Shown: positions 16,599-25,255 of the stretch, piece after piece | Numbering within the stretch: position 1 is the first letter of the stretch | How the letters are laid out: every line of letters starts with the position of its first letter | Source of the DNA: JBCCAG01 sp050331115 | GTDB lineage: Bacteria; Cyanobacteriota; Cyanobacteriia; CAKZMO01 | NCBI GenBank assembly: GCA_050331115.1 | Contig: JBHJHD010000016.1 | Location: forward strand, 40,801 to 104,800 | DNA: 64,000 nt | Direction: 5' to 3' | The notes under the pieces: model-generated | Told to the model about the DNA's origin: nothing | Databases searched by the model: none | The model's input: the letters and a program-made list of their open reading frames with translations, nothing else | Program-made: the position numbers and the translations under genes

Positions 16599-17144
16599 AT
16601 GGTGCAACCTGCCGTTTCGACAGTAAGCCGCCGGGCTAAGATGATGGCGAATCAGATGCTGGTTGAGGTGTGGCATGAGGCCGGATTCCCTGTAGACCCA
16701 GTCACAATCGCCAAAAGGCTCGGCATCCACGTCCTGGAGACCGACTTGCCTGACCCGATTGCGGGGGCGCTACTCAAAGAGTCGGGCAAAGACCCCATCA
16801 TTGTGATCCACTATGAGGACAGCAATCAGCGCAAGCGATTTACCTGTGCCCACGAGTTAGGCCACTACTCTTGGCGCGTGGCTGAGGGGACCACGGGGGG
16901 TGAATACAACTACGTCGATTTGCGAGACGGCCCCGATCCGTCACGTCAAGATGACGAAAACAGATTCGCTGACGAATTTGCCGCCAACCTGCTGATGCCT
17001 GCAAGCGAGCTCAGCCGTCTACAGCGGCAGGGTGAATCAATGCTGTCGGCAATGGTCTACTTTGGGGTGTCTGAAGCCGTGCTGGCCTACCGGCTGAAGG
17101 TGCTAAATATTTCCCCTGATGCGTTTGTTCGTAGGTATCGATGA
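16599..17144 (+). CDS. ImmA/IrrE family metallopeptidase
   Basis: This is a protein of about 181 residues of the ImmA/IrrE (COG2856, formerly DUF955) family. The zinc-binding HEXXH motif is HELGHYSW near residue 90, followed by the conserved NRFADEFAANLLMP segment that supplies the third ligand and the family hallmark. Members cleave repressor-like proteins in mobile elements or stress responses (ImmA, IrrE/PprI). No XRE-type repressor gene lies next to it; the immediate partner is a two-helix membrane protein whose ATG overlaps the stop by 4 nt. GGGAGAA precedes the start; a GTG one codon upstream is an equal alternative. Confidence 0.88.
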   Translation: MVQPAVSTVSRRAKMMANQMLVEVWHEAGFPVDPVTIAKRLGIHVLETDLPDPIAGALLKESGKDPIIVIHYEDSNQRKRFTCAHELGHYSWRVAEGTTGGEYNYVDLRDGPDPSRQDDENRFADEFAANLLMPASELSRLQRQGESMLSAMVYFGVSEAVLAYRLKVLNISPDAFVRRYR

Positions 17145-17506
17145 CGTTTAGCGAGATTAACCCTGAGAGTGCGGCGGGACTAGGGAGTACCCAAGAAGCA
17201 ATAGATCTAGTGAAGGCGCAGGTCGCCACCTCGCCAAAGACCAAGCCTGCTGACCCGCTGACTACAGAGCTGCTAGAAGACCGGCGCTCGGATCGACAGC
17301 TGCGGCAGCGCTATGCCACCTGGTTTATGTGGATCTTGGTGTCGCAGCTTCTAGTCATGAACGCCGTATTTATTCTTCTAGGCTTAGGAAAGCTAGAATA
17401 TCGAAATCGATGGATTGTTGAGGTCTATATTGGCGCTACGGTAGCTGAGGTATTCGGCGTGGTGCTTGTGATCACGCGGGGGCTCTTTCCCGAGCCCAAA
17501 GCTTAG
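17141..17506 (+). CDS. Small two-helix membrane protein coupled to the ImmA/IrrE gene
   Basis: This 121-residue protein has a polar N-terminal half (about 65 residues, ending in a basic R-R-S-D-R-Q-L-R-Q-R-Y segment) and two hydrophobic helices (about residues 66-86 and 95-115). Its ATG overlaps the TGA of the peptidase gene (ATGA), so the two are translated together. I recognise no family. The pairing suggests that the peptidase may act on this protein or signal through it, for example by cleaving its cytoplasmic half, but that is inference. Confidence 0.72.
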   Translation: MTFSEINPESAAGLGSTQEAIDLVKAQVATSPKTKPADPLTTELLEDRRSDRQLRQRYATWFMWILVSQLLVMNAVFILLGLGKLEYRNRWIVEVYIGATVAEVFGVVLVITRGLFPEPKA

Positions 17507-17557
17507 TGAAGCTCTACATTATAGAAAAGAAATCAATACCTACAACTGGAGACGACT

Positions 17558-17986
17558 ATGACCAGCAGTAATCCAACGAAAGCAAGTTGCCTGTGCGGCT
17601 CGGTTGAACTGATCGCTGCCTCTAAAGTTCACAAAGTAGATGCGTGCCACTGCGACATGTGTAGAAAATGGGGCGGTGGCCCCCTTCTGGCGGTCGAGTG
17701 TGGCTCAGAGGTTGAAATTAGTGGTATGGAGAACGTTACAGCCTATGACTCCTCAGATTGGGCAGAGCGTGGGTTTTGTAGCAAGTGCGGTACGCATCTC
17801 TTTTATCGCTTCAAGAGCGAAAACAATTACGTTTTGCCCGCCGGATTGTTTGACGAACAAGACGGCTTCACGCTTGAGGAGCAGATATTTATTGACAGAA
17901 AACCGAGCTACTACGAGTTTGCTAACGCCACTCACAATATGACAGAGGCAGAAGTTTTTGAGAAGTACATGTCTAAGTCTGAGTAG
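17558..17986 (+). CDS. GFA family (glutathione-dependent formaldehyde-activating enzyme-like) protein
   Basis: This 142-residue protein has the Zn-binding cysteine pattern of the GFA/CENP-V family: CLCGSVEL at the start, then DACHCDMCRKWGGGP, and GFCSKCGTHLFYRF further on. The family is named for S-hydroxymethylglutathione synthase, but most members have no proven activity, and this one could bind another thiol adduct. A weak GGAGACGAC lies before the ATG. The gene follows the ImmA-2TM pair by about 50 bp on the same strand. Confidence 0.85.
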   Translation: MTSSNPTKASCLCGSVELIAASKVHKVDACHCDMCRKWGGGPLLAVECGSEVEISGMENVTAYDSSDWAERGFCSKCGTHLFYRFKSENNYVLPAGLFDEQDGFTLEEQIFIDRKPSYYEFANATHNMTEAEVFEKYMSKSE

Positions 17987-18031
17987 GTCGCAACTGCCCT
18001 GTAGTATAGAGTAGACGCTCACGATATCAGT

Positions 18032-19099
18032 TCAGTGCTTGGGCAGCCGTAGCGAAGTGCCTACCCTCAGCGGGCTGAGGATCTGGTTGAGCGATCGCAG
18101 CTGTTCCGCCGTCCCCATGCAGATCAGCATATCTCCCGCTTCTAGCCGCGCCTCCGCCATCGGCCCCGCGATCAAATTGCCGTCCGCCCGCCGGATGGCC
18201 AGCACTAGTGCCCCGGACCGTGACCTGAGCCTTGTCTCCCGCAGCGTTTGACCGACGCAGGGAGACGTGTTGGCGTCTAGCAAAAACTCCTCCATATAGA
18301 AGGAGCGATCGGTGCCGGTCAAGATGCCGTCTACAAAATCCATCACCTGCGGTCGCAGGGCCGCCGCTGCCATCCGCCTGCCGCCTGTCACGTGGGGAGA
18401 GACCACCGCATCTGCCCCGCCCCGCTGCAGCTTTTGCACTGCCTCTTCCGTATTGGCCCGGGCGATGGTGCGAATCTGCGGGTTGAGGCTTTTGGCCGAC
18501 AGCACCGTATAGAGATTTTCCGCGTCAGACGGCAGGGCCGCCACAATGCAGGCGGCCCGCTCGATTCCTGCCCGCATCAGGATTTCATCTAAGGTGACGT
18601 CTCCCGTGATGGCTATATAGTCCATCTGCTGGGCCCGGGCGATAGCGTCGGGAGAAAAGTCGATAACGATAAACTCGATGCCCTCAGCCGCGAACTCCAC
18701 GGCAATGTTTCGCCCGGTGCGGCCAAAGCCACAGATAATGTAGTGCTGATTTAATGTGTTCAAAAGACGCCTCTGCTGCCGGAGCCGGATACCTTCTTGA
18801 AACGACCCTTGAAGGACAGCCTCGGTAAAATGGTTGACGATATAGCCAATGCTAACAACGCCTAGCAGGATTAGGGTAATGGTGAACAGCCGTCCCGTGG
18901 CGCTGAGGGGCTGGACCTCGGTAAACCCGACCGTAGACATGGTGATGATAGTCATGTAGGCCGAGTCTATCCAGCTCCAGCCCTCAATTAGGTGGTAGCC
19001 TAGCGTCCCAATACTGGTTATCCCCGTCAGCACGGCTAGGGCCAGGAAAACCTCCTGACGCAGTCGCCGGTAGCGATCTTCTGCACTGCTGTGCCTCAA
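18032..19099 (-). CDS. Potassium-channel-like protein with RCK (TrkA-N/TrkA-C) domains
   Basis: This 355-residue protein has the layout TM-pore-TM followed by RCK domains, as in Kch/MthK-type channels. The pore region reads ITMSTVGFTEVQPLS, so the filter is TVGF-TE rather than the classical TVGYGD. After the second helix, the NAD-binding Rossmann motif HYIICGFGRTGRNIA starts the TrkA-N domain, and a TrkA-C domain ends the protein. It probably gates K+ or cation flux in response to a nucleotide or ion. Its ATG overlaps the stop codon of the upstream SRPBCC gene (19096-19099), indicating translational coupling. Confidence 0.88.
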   Translation of the reverse strand: MRHSSAEDRYRRLRQEVFLALAVLTGITSIGTLGYHLIEGWSWIDSAYMTIITMSTVGFTEVQPLSATGRLFTITLILLGVVSIGYIVNHFTEAVLQGSFQEGIRLRQQRRLLNTLNQHYIICGFGRTGRNIAVEFAAEGIEFIVIDFSPDAIARAQQMDYIAITGDVTLDEILMRAGIERAACIVAALPSDAENLYTVLSAKSLNPQIRTIARANTEEAVQKLQRGGADAVVSPHVTGGRRMAAAALRPQVMDFVDGILTGTDRSFYMEEFLLDANTSPCVGQTLRETRLRSRSGALVLAIRRADGNLIAGPMAEARLEAGDMLICMGTAEQLRSLNQILSPLRVGTSLRLPKH

Positions 19100-19530
19100 G
19101 ACTGGTCCTCTGTATATTGCTTTAGCTCCAGAGCCATGCGCCGCAGCCCGCGCAGCTCATCCTGGCGAATGAACGGCAAAATAAGTCGAGATATGGGGCC
19201 AGTGATCATTTCTTGGTGGTGGTATCGGGTGTAGCCGTCACGCTCTTCTAGGTCGAACTGGTGCTCACTACGGTAGCCCGGGGCGATCGCCACCCAGCGC
19301 AGGCAAGCCTCGGGCTGGAGGTGAACGATGCGCGCTTCAAACTGAGTTCTGGTCTCTTGCGGAACGCGCCGCATTGCCAGCTTAACCGATGCGTTCAAGG
19401 AAAAGGGAACTGCCGGCGTCTTGTCGTAAAGGAAGGTATTCCACTGGCACCACAGGCGTTTTTCGACTAAGGCCTCCCAGACCTGGGCGCGGGCGGCGCG
19501 AATATCTATGGTGGTGTGCAGGTAGGGCAT
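19096..19530 (-). CDS. SRPBCC (START/polyketide cyclase-like) protein
   Basis: From the chosen ATG, the product of about 144 residues begins MPYLHTTIDIRAARAQVWEAL, a typical SRPBCC start, and continues with alternating strands (FEARIVHLQPEACLRWVAIA, then DGYTRYHHQEMITGPI) and a final long helix. Such folds bind hydrophobic ligands; the ligand is unknown. A frame extension to an ATG at 19623 would add 31 atypical residues and collide with the divergent malic enzyme promoter, so the internal start is preferred. It overlaps the downstream channel gene by 4 nt. Confidence 0.8.
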   Translation of the reverse strand: MPYLHTTIDIRAARAQVWEALVEKRLWCQWNTFLYDKTPAVPFSLNASVKLAMRRVPQETRTQFEARIVHLQPEACLRWVAIAPGYRSEHQFDLEERDGYTRYHHQEMITGPISRLILPFIRQDELRGLRRMALELKQYTEDQS

Positions 19531-19658
19531 GGTCCAGTTTGGCGAGCAGAAGATTTGGTCAGCAATCACCGATAAACAGCGCTTGAGGTTTCGACAGCCC
19601 TGGGCTACGGTGATGAACAGCATTGCTGCTCACAATATTAGCCGTCTCCCTTATCACT

Positions 19659-21050
19659 ATGGTCAGCCTGACCCCCAATCCTAGCTTCAGCCTTATGATT
19701 CGCCTTGCCATTCCCAATCGGACTGGGATGCTGGCCCGCGTTACTCAGGCGATCGCCGAGGTGGGGGGCAGCGTCGGCGCGATTGATCTGATTGAGCAAA
19801 GCCGCCAGCAGACGGTGCGCGACATTGTTGTCGAGGCCTCTAGTGCTGAGCATGCCGGCGCAATCACCAATGCCCTCAGGGCCCTGTCCGACATCTGCCT
19901 TGTCAGCGCCCACGACCGCACCTTTCACCTGCACCAGGGCGGCAAAATCTCGGTGGAGGGCAAAATCTCGTTTCAGAACCAGGGCGATTTGGCCATGGCC
20001 TATACCCCTGGCGTGGGGCGCATCTGTCGGGCGATCGCCGAGGCCCCCGAGCGGGTGTATGAGCTGACGATTAAGCGCAACACGGTGGCGATCGTCACCG
20101 ACGGCAGCGCTATCCTCGGCCTAGGGAACTTGGGGCCAGAGGCGGCGCTGCCGGTAATGGAGGGCAAGGCAATGCTGTTCAAGGCGTTCGCGGGGCTAGA
20201 CGCTTTTCCCATCTGCCTCCGGTCTCAAGATACTGACGCCATTGTGGAAGCGGTGAAGAATTTATCGCCTGTGTTTGGTGGCGTCAACCTGGAAGACATC
20301 TCCGCCCCCCGCTGCTTTGAGGTAGAATCGCGCCTACAGCAAGAATTAGATATACCAGTGTTCCATGATGACCAGAACGGCACCGCCATCGTCACCCTAG
20401 CGGCGCTGATCAATGCGCTGAAGCTGGTGAATAAATCCCTAGCGCAGATCCGCATCGTCATTAACGGGGCCGGGGCGGCGGGCATTGCGATCGCTAAGCT
20501 GCTGCAAAAGGCGGGCAGTCAACACATTACGCTGTGCGACTCAAAGGGCATTGTCAGCCAGCAGCGAGAAGGCCTAACGACTCAGAAGCGGGACTTTGCG
20601 GTGGATAAAAGCGGGTCGCTGGCGGACGCCATGGCTGGGGCAGATGTGTTTTTGGGGGTGAGCGCGCCGGGGGTGGTGACGCTGGAGATGGTGGTATCGA
20701 TGGCAGAAGATCCCATTGTGTTTGCCATGGCGAACCCAATTCCCGAAATTCAGCCCGAGCTAATCAAGGATAAGGTCGCGGTGATGGCGACTGGACGCAG
20801 CGACTACCCCAACCAAATTAACAACGTGCTGGCCTTTCCGGGGGTGTTTCGCGGGGCGATGGACTGTCGCGCTAGCGCCATGACCACCACCATGTACCTG
20901 GAGGCGGCAGAGGCGATCGCCTCTTTAGTGTCTGCCGATGAGCTGGGGCCGGAGCACATTGTGCCGTCGGTGTTTGACGCGCGGGTGGCGGCGACAGTGG
21001 CGGAGGCGGTGCAGCGGGCGGCGCGGCAAGATGGAATAGCACGTAACTGA
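19659..21050 (+). CDS. Malic enzyme with N-terminal ACT domain
   Basis: The enzyme oxidatively decarboxylates malate to pyruvate with NAD(P). Residues 1 to about 85 form an ACT domain (RLAIPNRTGMLARVTQAIAE), probably a regulatory ligand site. The malic enzyme catalytic part follows: GDLAMAYTPGVGRICRAIAE, the substrate/metal region VFHDDQNGTAIVTLAAL, the nucleotide motif VINGAGAAGIAIAKLL and the late signature VFAMANPIPEIQPE. The chosen ATG gives MVSLTPNPS, the usual beginning of cyanobacterial homologues; an ATG 36 bp upstream would add a hydrophobic stretch. In this phylum the enzyme helps supply pyruvate and reductant. Coenzyme preference cannot be read here. Confidence 0.93.
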   Translation: MVSLTPNPSFSLMIRLAIPNRTGMLARVTQAIAEVGGSVGAIDLIEQSRQQTVRDIVVEASSAEHAGAITNALRALSDICLVSAHDRTFHLHQGGKISVEGKISFQNQGDLAMAYTPGVGRICRAIAEAPERVYELTIKRNTVAIVTDGSAILGLGNLGPEAALPVMEGKAMLFKAFAGLDAFPICLRSQDTDAIVEAVKNLSPVFGGVNLEDISAPRCFEVESRLQQELDIPVFHDDQNGTAIVTLAALINALKLVNKSLAQIRIVINGAGAAGIAIAKLLQKAGSQHITLCDSKGIVSQQREGLTTQKRDFAVDKSGSLADAMAGADVFLGVSAPGVVTLEMVVSMAEDPIVFAMANPIPEIQPELIKDKVAVMATGRSDYPNQINNVLAFPGVFRGAMDCRASAMTTTMYLEAAEAIASLVSADELGPEHIVPSVFDARVAATVAEAVQRAARQDGIARN

Positions 21051-21062
21051 GCGGAGGACACC

Positions 21063-21611
21063 GTGACGCTCACCGTTGACGACCTCAAACAGTTTCAGCA
21101 TCAGCACCCCGATCATCGTTTGGAACTGATTGATGGAGCCATTATTGTTATGAGTCCGTCTGGGTTTGAATCGGATGAAATTGCCGCCGCTATTATTGCT
21201 CAACTCTGGGCCTGGGTTCGGCCCCGAAAGTTAGGACGGATAACGGCGTCGAGCGCAGGGTTCAAGCTGCCCAACGCCACCGCAGACACCCGCGCTCTCG
21301 ACGCCTCTTTTGTTAAAGCGGAGCGGATGCGGCGCACCACCGAAGACTTTGCCAACCTGGTGCCCGATTTGATTTTTGAGGTGCGCTCCAAGACCGACGA
21401 CCTCGACGCCCTGCAGGCCAAGATTCAGCAGTTCATCGACCTGGGCACCACCGTCGGCGCGTTGGTGGACTATCGCACCCAGACCATCGAAGTGTATCGC
21501 GGCCAGGGAGAGGTCGTGGTGCTGCGTGATGGCGATCGCTTTACGGTGCCCGAGCTTTTGCCGGGGTGGGAGATGGCGGTGTCGAGCATCTGGGCACCAG
21601 AGTTTGATTGA
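21063..21611 (+). CDS. Uma2 family (DUF820) endonuclease-like protein
   Basis: This 182-residue protein matches the Uma2/DUF820 group, which has a PD-(D/E)xK nuclease-like fold and is heavily amplified in cyanobacteria. Typical landmarks are LELIDGAIIVMSPSG, RALDASFVKAERM and VPDLIFEVRSKTDD, the last holding the putative catalytic E-x-K-like residues. Translation starts at GTG preceded by GCGGAGG, 12 bp after the malic enzyme stop, so it may be cotranscribed. Its biological role is unknown. Confidence 0.87.
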   Translation: MTLTVDDLKQFQHQHPDHRLELIDGAIIVMSPSGFESDEIAAAIIAQLWAWVRPRKLGRITASSAGFKLPNATADTRALDASFVKAERMRRTTEDFANLVPDLIFEVRSKTDDLDALQAKIQQFIDLGTTVGALVDYRTQTIEVYRGQGEVVVLRDGDRFTVPELLPGWEMAVSSIWAPEFD

Positions 21612-21705
21612 GGCGATCGGTCAGCGCGGGGGGCTGGTGGGGGTGAATGGCCATTGAAGGCTGCGCCCACCCTAGCGCGAACGCCCTTACGTCGGGAGGC
21701 GCGTT

Positions 21706-22413
21706 CTACGATAGGCCATGCTGGCGTCCAGTGGGGGTGGCCAACTCCGGATGCCCCGCCTCAATTAGGGCGCGATCGCGGATGCGGCAGGCGTCGCAAA
21801 GGCCGCAGGGTTCCGCGCCGCCCCGATAGCAGGACCAGGTTTCAGCGATGGGGACGCCCAGAAGTAGGGCGCGGCGGACGATGTCGACTTTAGAATCGAG
21901 AACCAAGGGGGCCACCAGCTTGGGGGCGTTGCCCGCTAGGCCCGCTTTTGAGGAGAGGGTAGCCAAGTGCTGGAAGGCCGTGAGGTATTCGGGGCGGCAG
22001 TCGGGGTAGCCAGAGTAGTCCACGGCGTTGATGCCCAGATAGATGGCTTCAGCGCCCACGGCTTCGGACAGGGAGAGGGCGATCGCGATGAATACGGTGT
22101 TGCGTCCGGGGACGTAGGTAGAGGGGATTTCGTCGGGCTTGACGCCGCCTTGGGGTAGGGGCTGGCTAGTATCGGTCAGGGAAGAGCCGCCCCACTGGGC
22201 TAGGTTCACGTCGATGGTGTGGCGTGCTTGGATGCTTAAGGCTGCGGCGACGCGCTGGGCGGCCTGCAGCTCGCGGTCGTGGCGCTGTCCGTAGCGGAAA
22301 GAGAGGGCCACCAAGGTATAGCCATCGGCGATCGCCTGGGCAGCGGCGGTGGCGGAGTCTAGGCCTCCAGATAGGAGAACCACGGCTTTGGGTTGATTCG
22401 TAGGATTGGCCAC
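21706..22413 (-). CDS. queC: 7-cyano-7-deazaguanine synthase QueC
   Basis: QueC converts 7-carboxy-7-deazaguanine to preQ0 using ATP and ammonia, in queuosine synthesis. The PP-loop SGGLDS follows the start closely, and the C-terminal Zn-binding cysteines are seen in CYRGGAEPCGLCDACRIRD. The chosen GTG start lies 2 nt after the stop of queE. The open frame extends 105 bp further into queE, but that stretch lies inside the queE coding region and is not QueC-like. The order queE-queC with near-zero spacing indicates one operon. Confidence 0.93.
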   Translation of the reverse strand: MANPTNQPKAVVLLSGGLDSATAAAQAIADGYTLVALSFRYGQRHDRELQAAQRVAAALSIQARHTIDVNLAQWGGSSLTDTSQPLPQGGVKPDEIPSTYVPGRNTVFIAIALSLSEAVGAEAIYLGINAVDYSGYPDCRPEYLTAFQHLATLSSKAGLAGNAPKLVAPLVLDSKVDIVRRALLLGVPIAETWSCYRGGAEPCGLCDACRIRDRALIEAGHPELATPTGRQHGLS

Positions 22414-22415
22414 AG

Positions 22416-23063
22416 CTAGCGCACCCCCAAGAACTTGTGGGTCTGCAGGCTCACCCGCCAGCCAGGGTGCTGCTTTACATAGTCCACAATCCAGCTTTGA
22501 CTTTTGGCGGTGTTCCACTCGGGCTGGAGTAGCTTGACCGCCGCCTCAGGGACCTGCGCCGCGTGAGACTCGGCCCACTCAAAATCCTGCGGCTCGGCAA
22601 TCACCACTTTCAGCTCGTTCACGTGGGGGTAGAGTGCCGTAAGCGGTGGCTTGAAGCGCTTTGGAGATAGGGTAATCCAGTCGAATATTCCAGTGAGCGG
22701 ATGGGCTCCGGAGGTCTCAAGATTGACGTGCAGCCCTTTGCGCTTTAGCCCCTGGGTCAGATCGGTGAGGTCATGCAGCAGCGGCTCACCGCCAGTAATC
22801 ACGACAATTTTGGGCTGCGCTGCCGCCGCCGCTGCTACGAGCTGTGGCACCGACTGCCTAGGGTGATGGCGGTGCCAGGAAGCCTTTGTATCGCACCAGG
22901 GGCAGCCCACGTCGCACCCGGCCAGCCGGATGAAAAAAGCGCTCACCCCCACCCATGTCCCTTCTCCCTGAACAGAGTGAAAGGTTTCGACCACGGGCAA
23001 TAGTCCATCTGCTGTGGGGTGAGAGGCTGGGCGTACTGAGGACGTTGAGGAAGTCATTGGCAT
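22416..23063 (-). CDS. queE: 7-carboxy-7-deazaguanine synthase QueE (radical SAM)
   Basis: QueE is a radical SAM enzyme that contracts 6-carboxytetrahydropterin to 7-carboxy-7-deazaguanine. The 215-residue product has the N-terminal VVETFHSVQGEGTWVGV signature and the QueE-type CX3CX2C cluster motif CDVGCPWCD, followed by IVVITGGEPLLH. The final residues include WRVSLQTHKFLGVR, typical for the family. It starts the queE-queC operon. MPMTSS offers two in-frame ATGs six bases apart. Confidence 0.94.
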   Translation of the reverse strand: MPMTSSTSSVRPASHPTADGLLPVVETFHSVQGEGTWVGVSAFFIRLAGCDVGCPWCDTKASWHRHHPRQSVPQLVAAAAAAQPKIVVITGGEPLLHDLTDLTQGLKRKGLHVNLETSGAHPLTGIFDWITLSPKRFKPPLTALYPHVNELKVVIAEPQDFEWAESHAAQVPEAAVKLLQPEWNTAKSQSWIVDYVKQHPGWRVSLQTHKFLGVR

Positions 23064-23181
23064 CGGTCAGGTGAAGGCGAACGAACTGTCCTACCGGGAG
23101 GAGATGACATCGCCTGGGAAATGGTGAGATAAGAGATAGAACAAGCCTACAACCTATAAGCTAACGCAGTTCAGGAGCGCT

Positions 23182-23688
23182 ATGTCAGGACTTAGATGGC
23201 CGGGGATAATTGCTGCCGCCGCACTCATGGTGGCTGGCTGCGAGTCGCAGCTCAGCAACGACTACCAGGCTACCGCAACCGCCGAATACGTTTGGAAGGT
23301 CGAGTACGTCGGCGACAGCGATCGCCCCTCTGATACCCGCGTCGAGCTGTTTGAAGAAACCGCCACCTTCTTAGAGAACGTCAACGGCCAGATGCCGCCC
23401 GCCGCCGTCACCGGCCCTGACGACAAAGGGCTATGGTGGCCCGCCCTACCGCCCCGCCCCACGGTCGATGATTTAGAGGCTCGCCAGGAGCGGCAGGAGC
23501 GCATTGGCACCCCCGAGCTGCTCAAACGCGTGGACTATACCATCACCTACTGGAGCGACGGCGAGCAGCGCACCGTGCCCACCAACGACTCGGTATACCG
23601 ACAGGTGGTGAAGGCTACCGAAGCCGATCGGCCTCTGGAGCTGACCGTTGCAGCGAATGGGTCAGTTACTAAGGCCGAGATGCGCTAG
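23182..23688 (+). CDS. Predicted lipoprotein, unknown function
   Basis: This 168-residue protein has a lipoprotein leader (IIAAAALMVAGCES, lipobox Cys near residue 20) and a polar domain with the segment PPAAVTGPDDKGLWWPALPPRPT and strands RVDYTITYW and PLELTVAANGSVTKAEMR near the end. It lies divergent to queE with a spacing of 118 bp. I do not recognise a characterised family. A membrane-anchored location is predicted. Confidence 0.75.
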   Translation: MSGLRWPGIIAAAALMVAGCESQLSNDYQATATAEYVWKVEYVGDSDRPSDTRVELFEETATFLENVNGQMPPAAVTGPDDKGLWWPALPPRPTVDDLEARQERQERIGTPELLKRVDYTITYWSDGEQRTVPTNDSVYRQVVKATEADRPLELTVAANGSVTKAEMR

Positions 23689-23893
23689 CCCTCTGCTGAT
23701 GAAACCTAGACGCCCTAGCGCTAATATGAACTGAGAAGAACGCGGTGACCGTTTGAAATAGGCCTCTTGATGCAAACCTGCAGCACCCTGAATTGAATCT
23801 CTAGCCGCAGATTGAGCGGCGATGGCGCCAGTTGACCCTATTATCAATTACATCTAGGTCGACGTACCGACTGCTCAAGGTCTGGCAGCGCTC

Positions 23894-24712
23894 ATGATTT
23901 TCGAAAGTTCTGGATTAGTTGAACTGTTGATGGGTCAGCTCGTCAAGATTGCGATTTATGCTCAGCTGAGCGATGCAGATCAAGTCGAGGTCGATATTTG
24001 TGCGGCCCTAGGCCAGCTCCTCCAAGGTGAGGCAACGGGAATTTCGCTTCATTCTAAAGGGCTATGGCTGACGTCCGACCTGCAGGTCGACGCCCTAGAT
24101 ATTGATATTGCTCACCTGTCCCTCTCTTTACCGGATGTACTCGTAGGGCGGCTCCGCCTAGAGAAGCCGCTGGGGCTCTCAGCGGACCTGAGAATTGACG
24201 AAGATAGCCTAAATCGATTCCTTAACTCGCCCCCCATTTACGACTGGCTGCAGACGGTGGTATTCCTCAAGCAGCAGCAGGCCTTTTCTCTGAGGCCACA
24301 GCAGATTGTCTGTCGGCTTGAGGACGAAAAAATCTTGATTGAGGTGCAGGCGCAAATGCAGTACCGCTCTCCGTCGGCGATCGCCTCCACCGCCGCGATC
24401 GCCCTGTCAGGAGTTCTTCAGGTAAAGCCTCAAGATACGTCCCGCGTCCTGAAGCCAGGCCCGCAGCAGCCGACGCTAATCTACCTGCAGGAGGCCCGCT
24501 TCAACCCCGATCAAATGCCGCTTCTGATGGAAACGGCTACAATTCTCAGCTGGGTGAGCCAGCTTATCGGCTATCGCCGCATCGAGAGAGACGCCTACTC
24601 TGTCGTTGTGCGCTCAATCGGCGTAGAGGGTAATGCGCTTCAGATTAGCTTAGATACTCAGGTTCGGCGGCTCGATCCCATTTTGGACCGCATCAGCTGC
24701 GCAACAGCTTGA
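23894..24712 (+). CDS. DUF2993 family protein, second copy
   Basis: This 272-residue protein matches DUF2993: VEVDICAALGQLLQGEATG, DLQVDALDIDIAHLSLSLPD and the helical stretch IDEDSLNRFLNSPPIYDWLQ. It differs clearly from the copy at 13914-14645, so it is a paralogue rather than a recent duplication. LmeA in mycobacteria is a phospholipid-binding relative; the cyanobacterial role is unknown. The start ATG at 23894 lies after a 205-bp spacer without other features. Confidence 0.8.
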   Translation: MIFESSGLVELLMGQLVKIAIYAQLSDADQVEVDICAALGQLLQGEATGISLHSKGLWLTSDLQVDALDIDIAHLSLSLPDVLVGRLRLEKPLGLSADLRIDEDSLNRFLNSPPIYDWLQTVVFLKQQQAFSLRPQQIVCRLEDEKILIEVQAQMQYRSPSAIASTAAIALSGVLQVKPQDTSRVLKPGPQQPTLIYLQEARFNPDQMPLLMETATILSWVSQLIGYRRIERDAYSVVVRSIGVEGNALQISLDTQVRRLDPILDRISCATA

Positions 24713-24817
24713 CTAATTGCCGGTGCGCCACCAAGCTGAAGCCAGGACTTGACGCTACAGTTGATGGAGGGCCCCGCTGATTCGCCAGCGCCACAAGCAA
24801 TAGCCCTCAAAAATATC

Positions 24818-25255
24818 ATGAACCAGCCGCTGCCCATGACCGATATGAAGGCGATCGCCCTCCGGCTCCACCCCGGTCAGGACCTCAAGGCGGAGCTGAC
24901 CCAGCTTGTCGAGACTCAGAGCTGGCAGGCTGCCTGCGTACTTTCCTGCGTGGGTAGCTTGGCCCAGGCGACAATTCGGTTTGCCGGACAGCCCATAGGG
25001 ATAAAGCTAAAGGGATATCTCGAAATCACCGCCCTAAGCGGTACCCTCTCTCCAGACGGCTGCCATCTGCATATTGCGGTTTCTGACAAGCGCGGACAAA
25101 CCCATGGCGGGCATTTGATGAGCGGCTGCGAAATCTACACCACGGTTGAGCTGGTTATTGGGGTGCTGCCCCAGATTGAGTTTCGCCGCCAGCCAGACGC
25201 TAAGACAGGGCATCCAGAGCTGGTTGTTGGCCCGTATTCAAGCACCCATGCCTGA
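24818..25255 (+). CDS. PPC domain (DUF296) DNA-binding-type protein
   Basis: The core (MKAIALRLHPGQDLKAELTQ to VGVLPQIEFRRQ) is a PPC/DUF296 domain, known alone in bacteria and fused to AT-hooks in plants. HIAVSDKRGQTHGGHLMSG carries the family's conserved G-G-H region, proposed as a metal or ligand site. The frame opens at a TTG at 24749, with ATGs at 24764, 24818 and 24836; I chose 24818 as a compromise, since no ribosome binding site decides it. The 3' end overlaps the convergent ABC-2 permease by 18 bp. Confidence 0.78.
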   Translation: MNQPLPMTDMKAIALRLHPGQDLKAELTQLVETQSWQAACVLSCVGSLAQATIRFAGQPIGIKLKGYLEITALSGTLSPDGCHLHIAVSDKRGQTHGGHLMSGCEIYTTVELVIGVLPQIEFRRQPDAKTGHPELVVGPYSSTHA

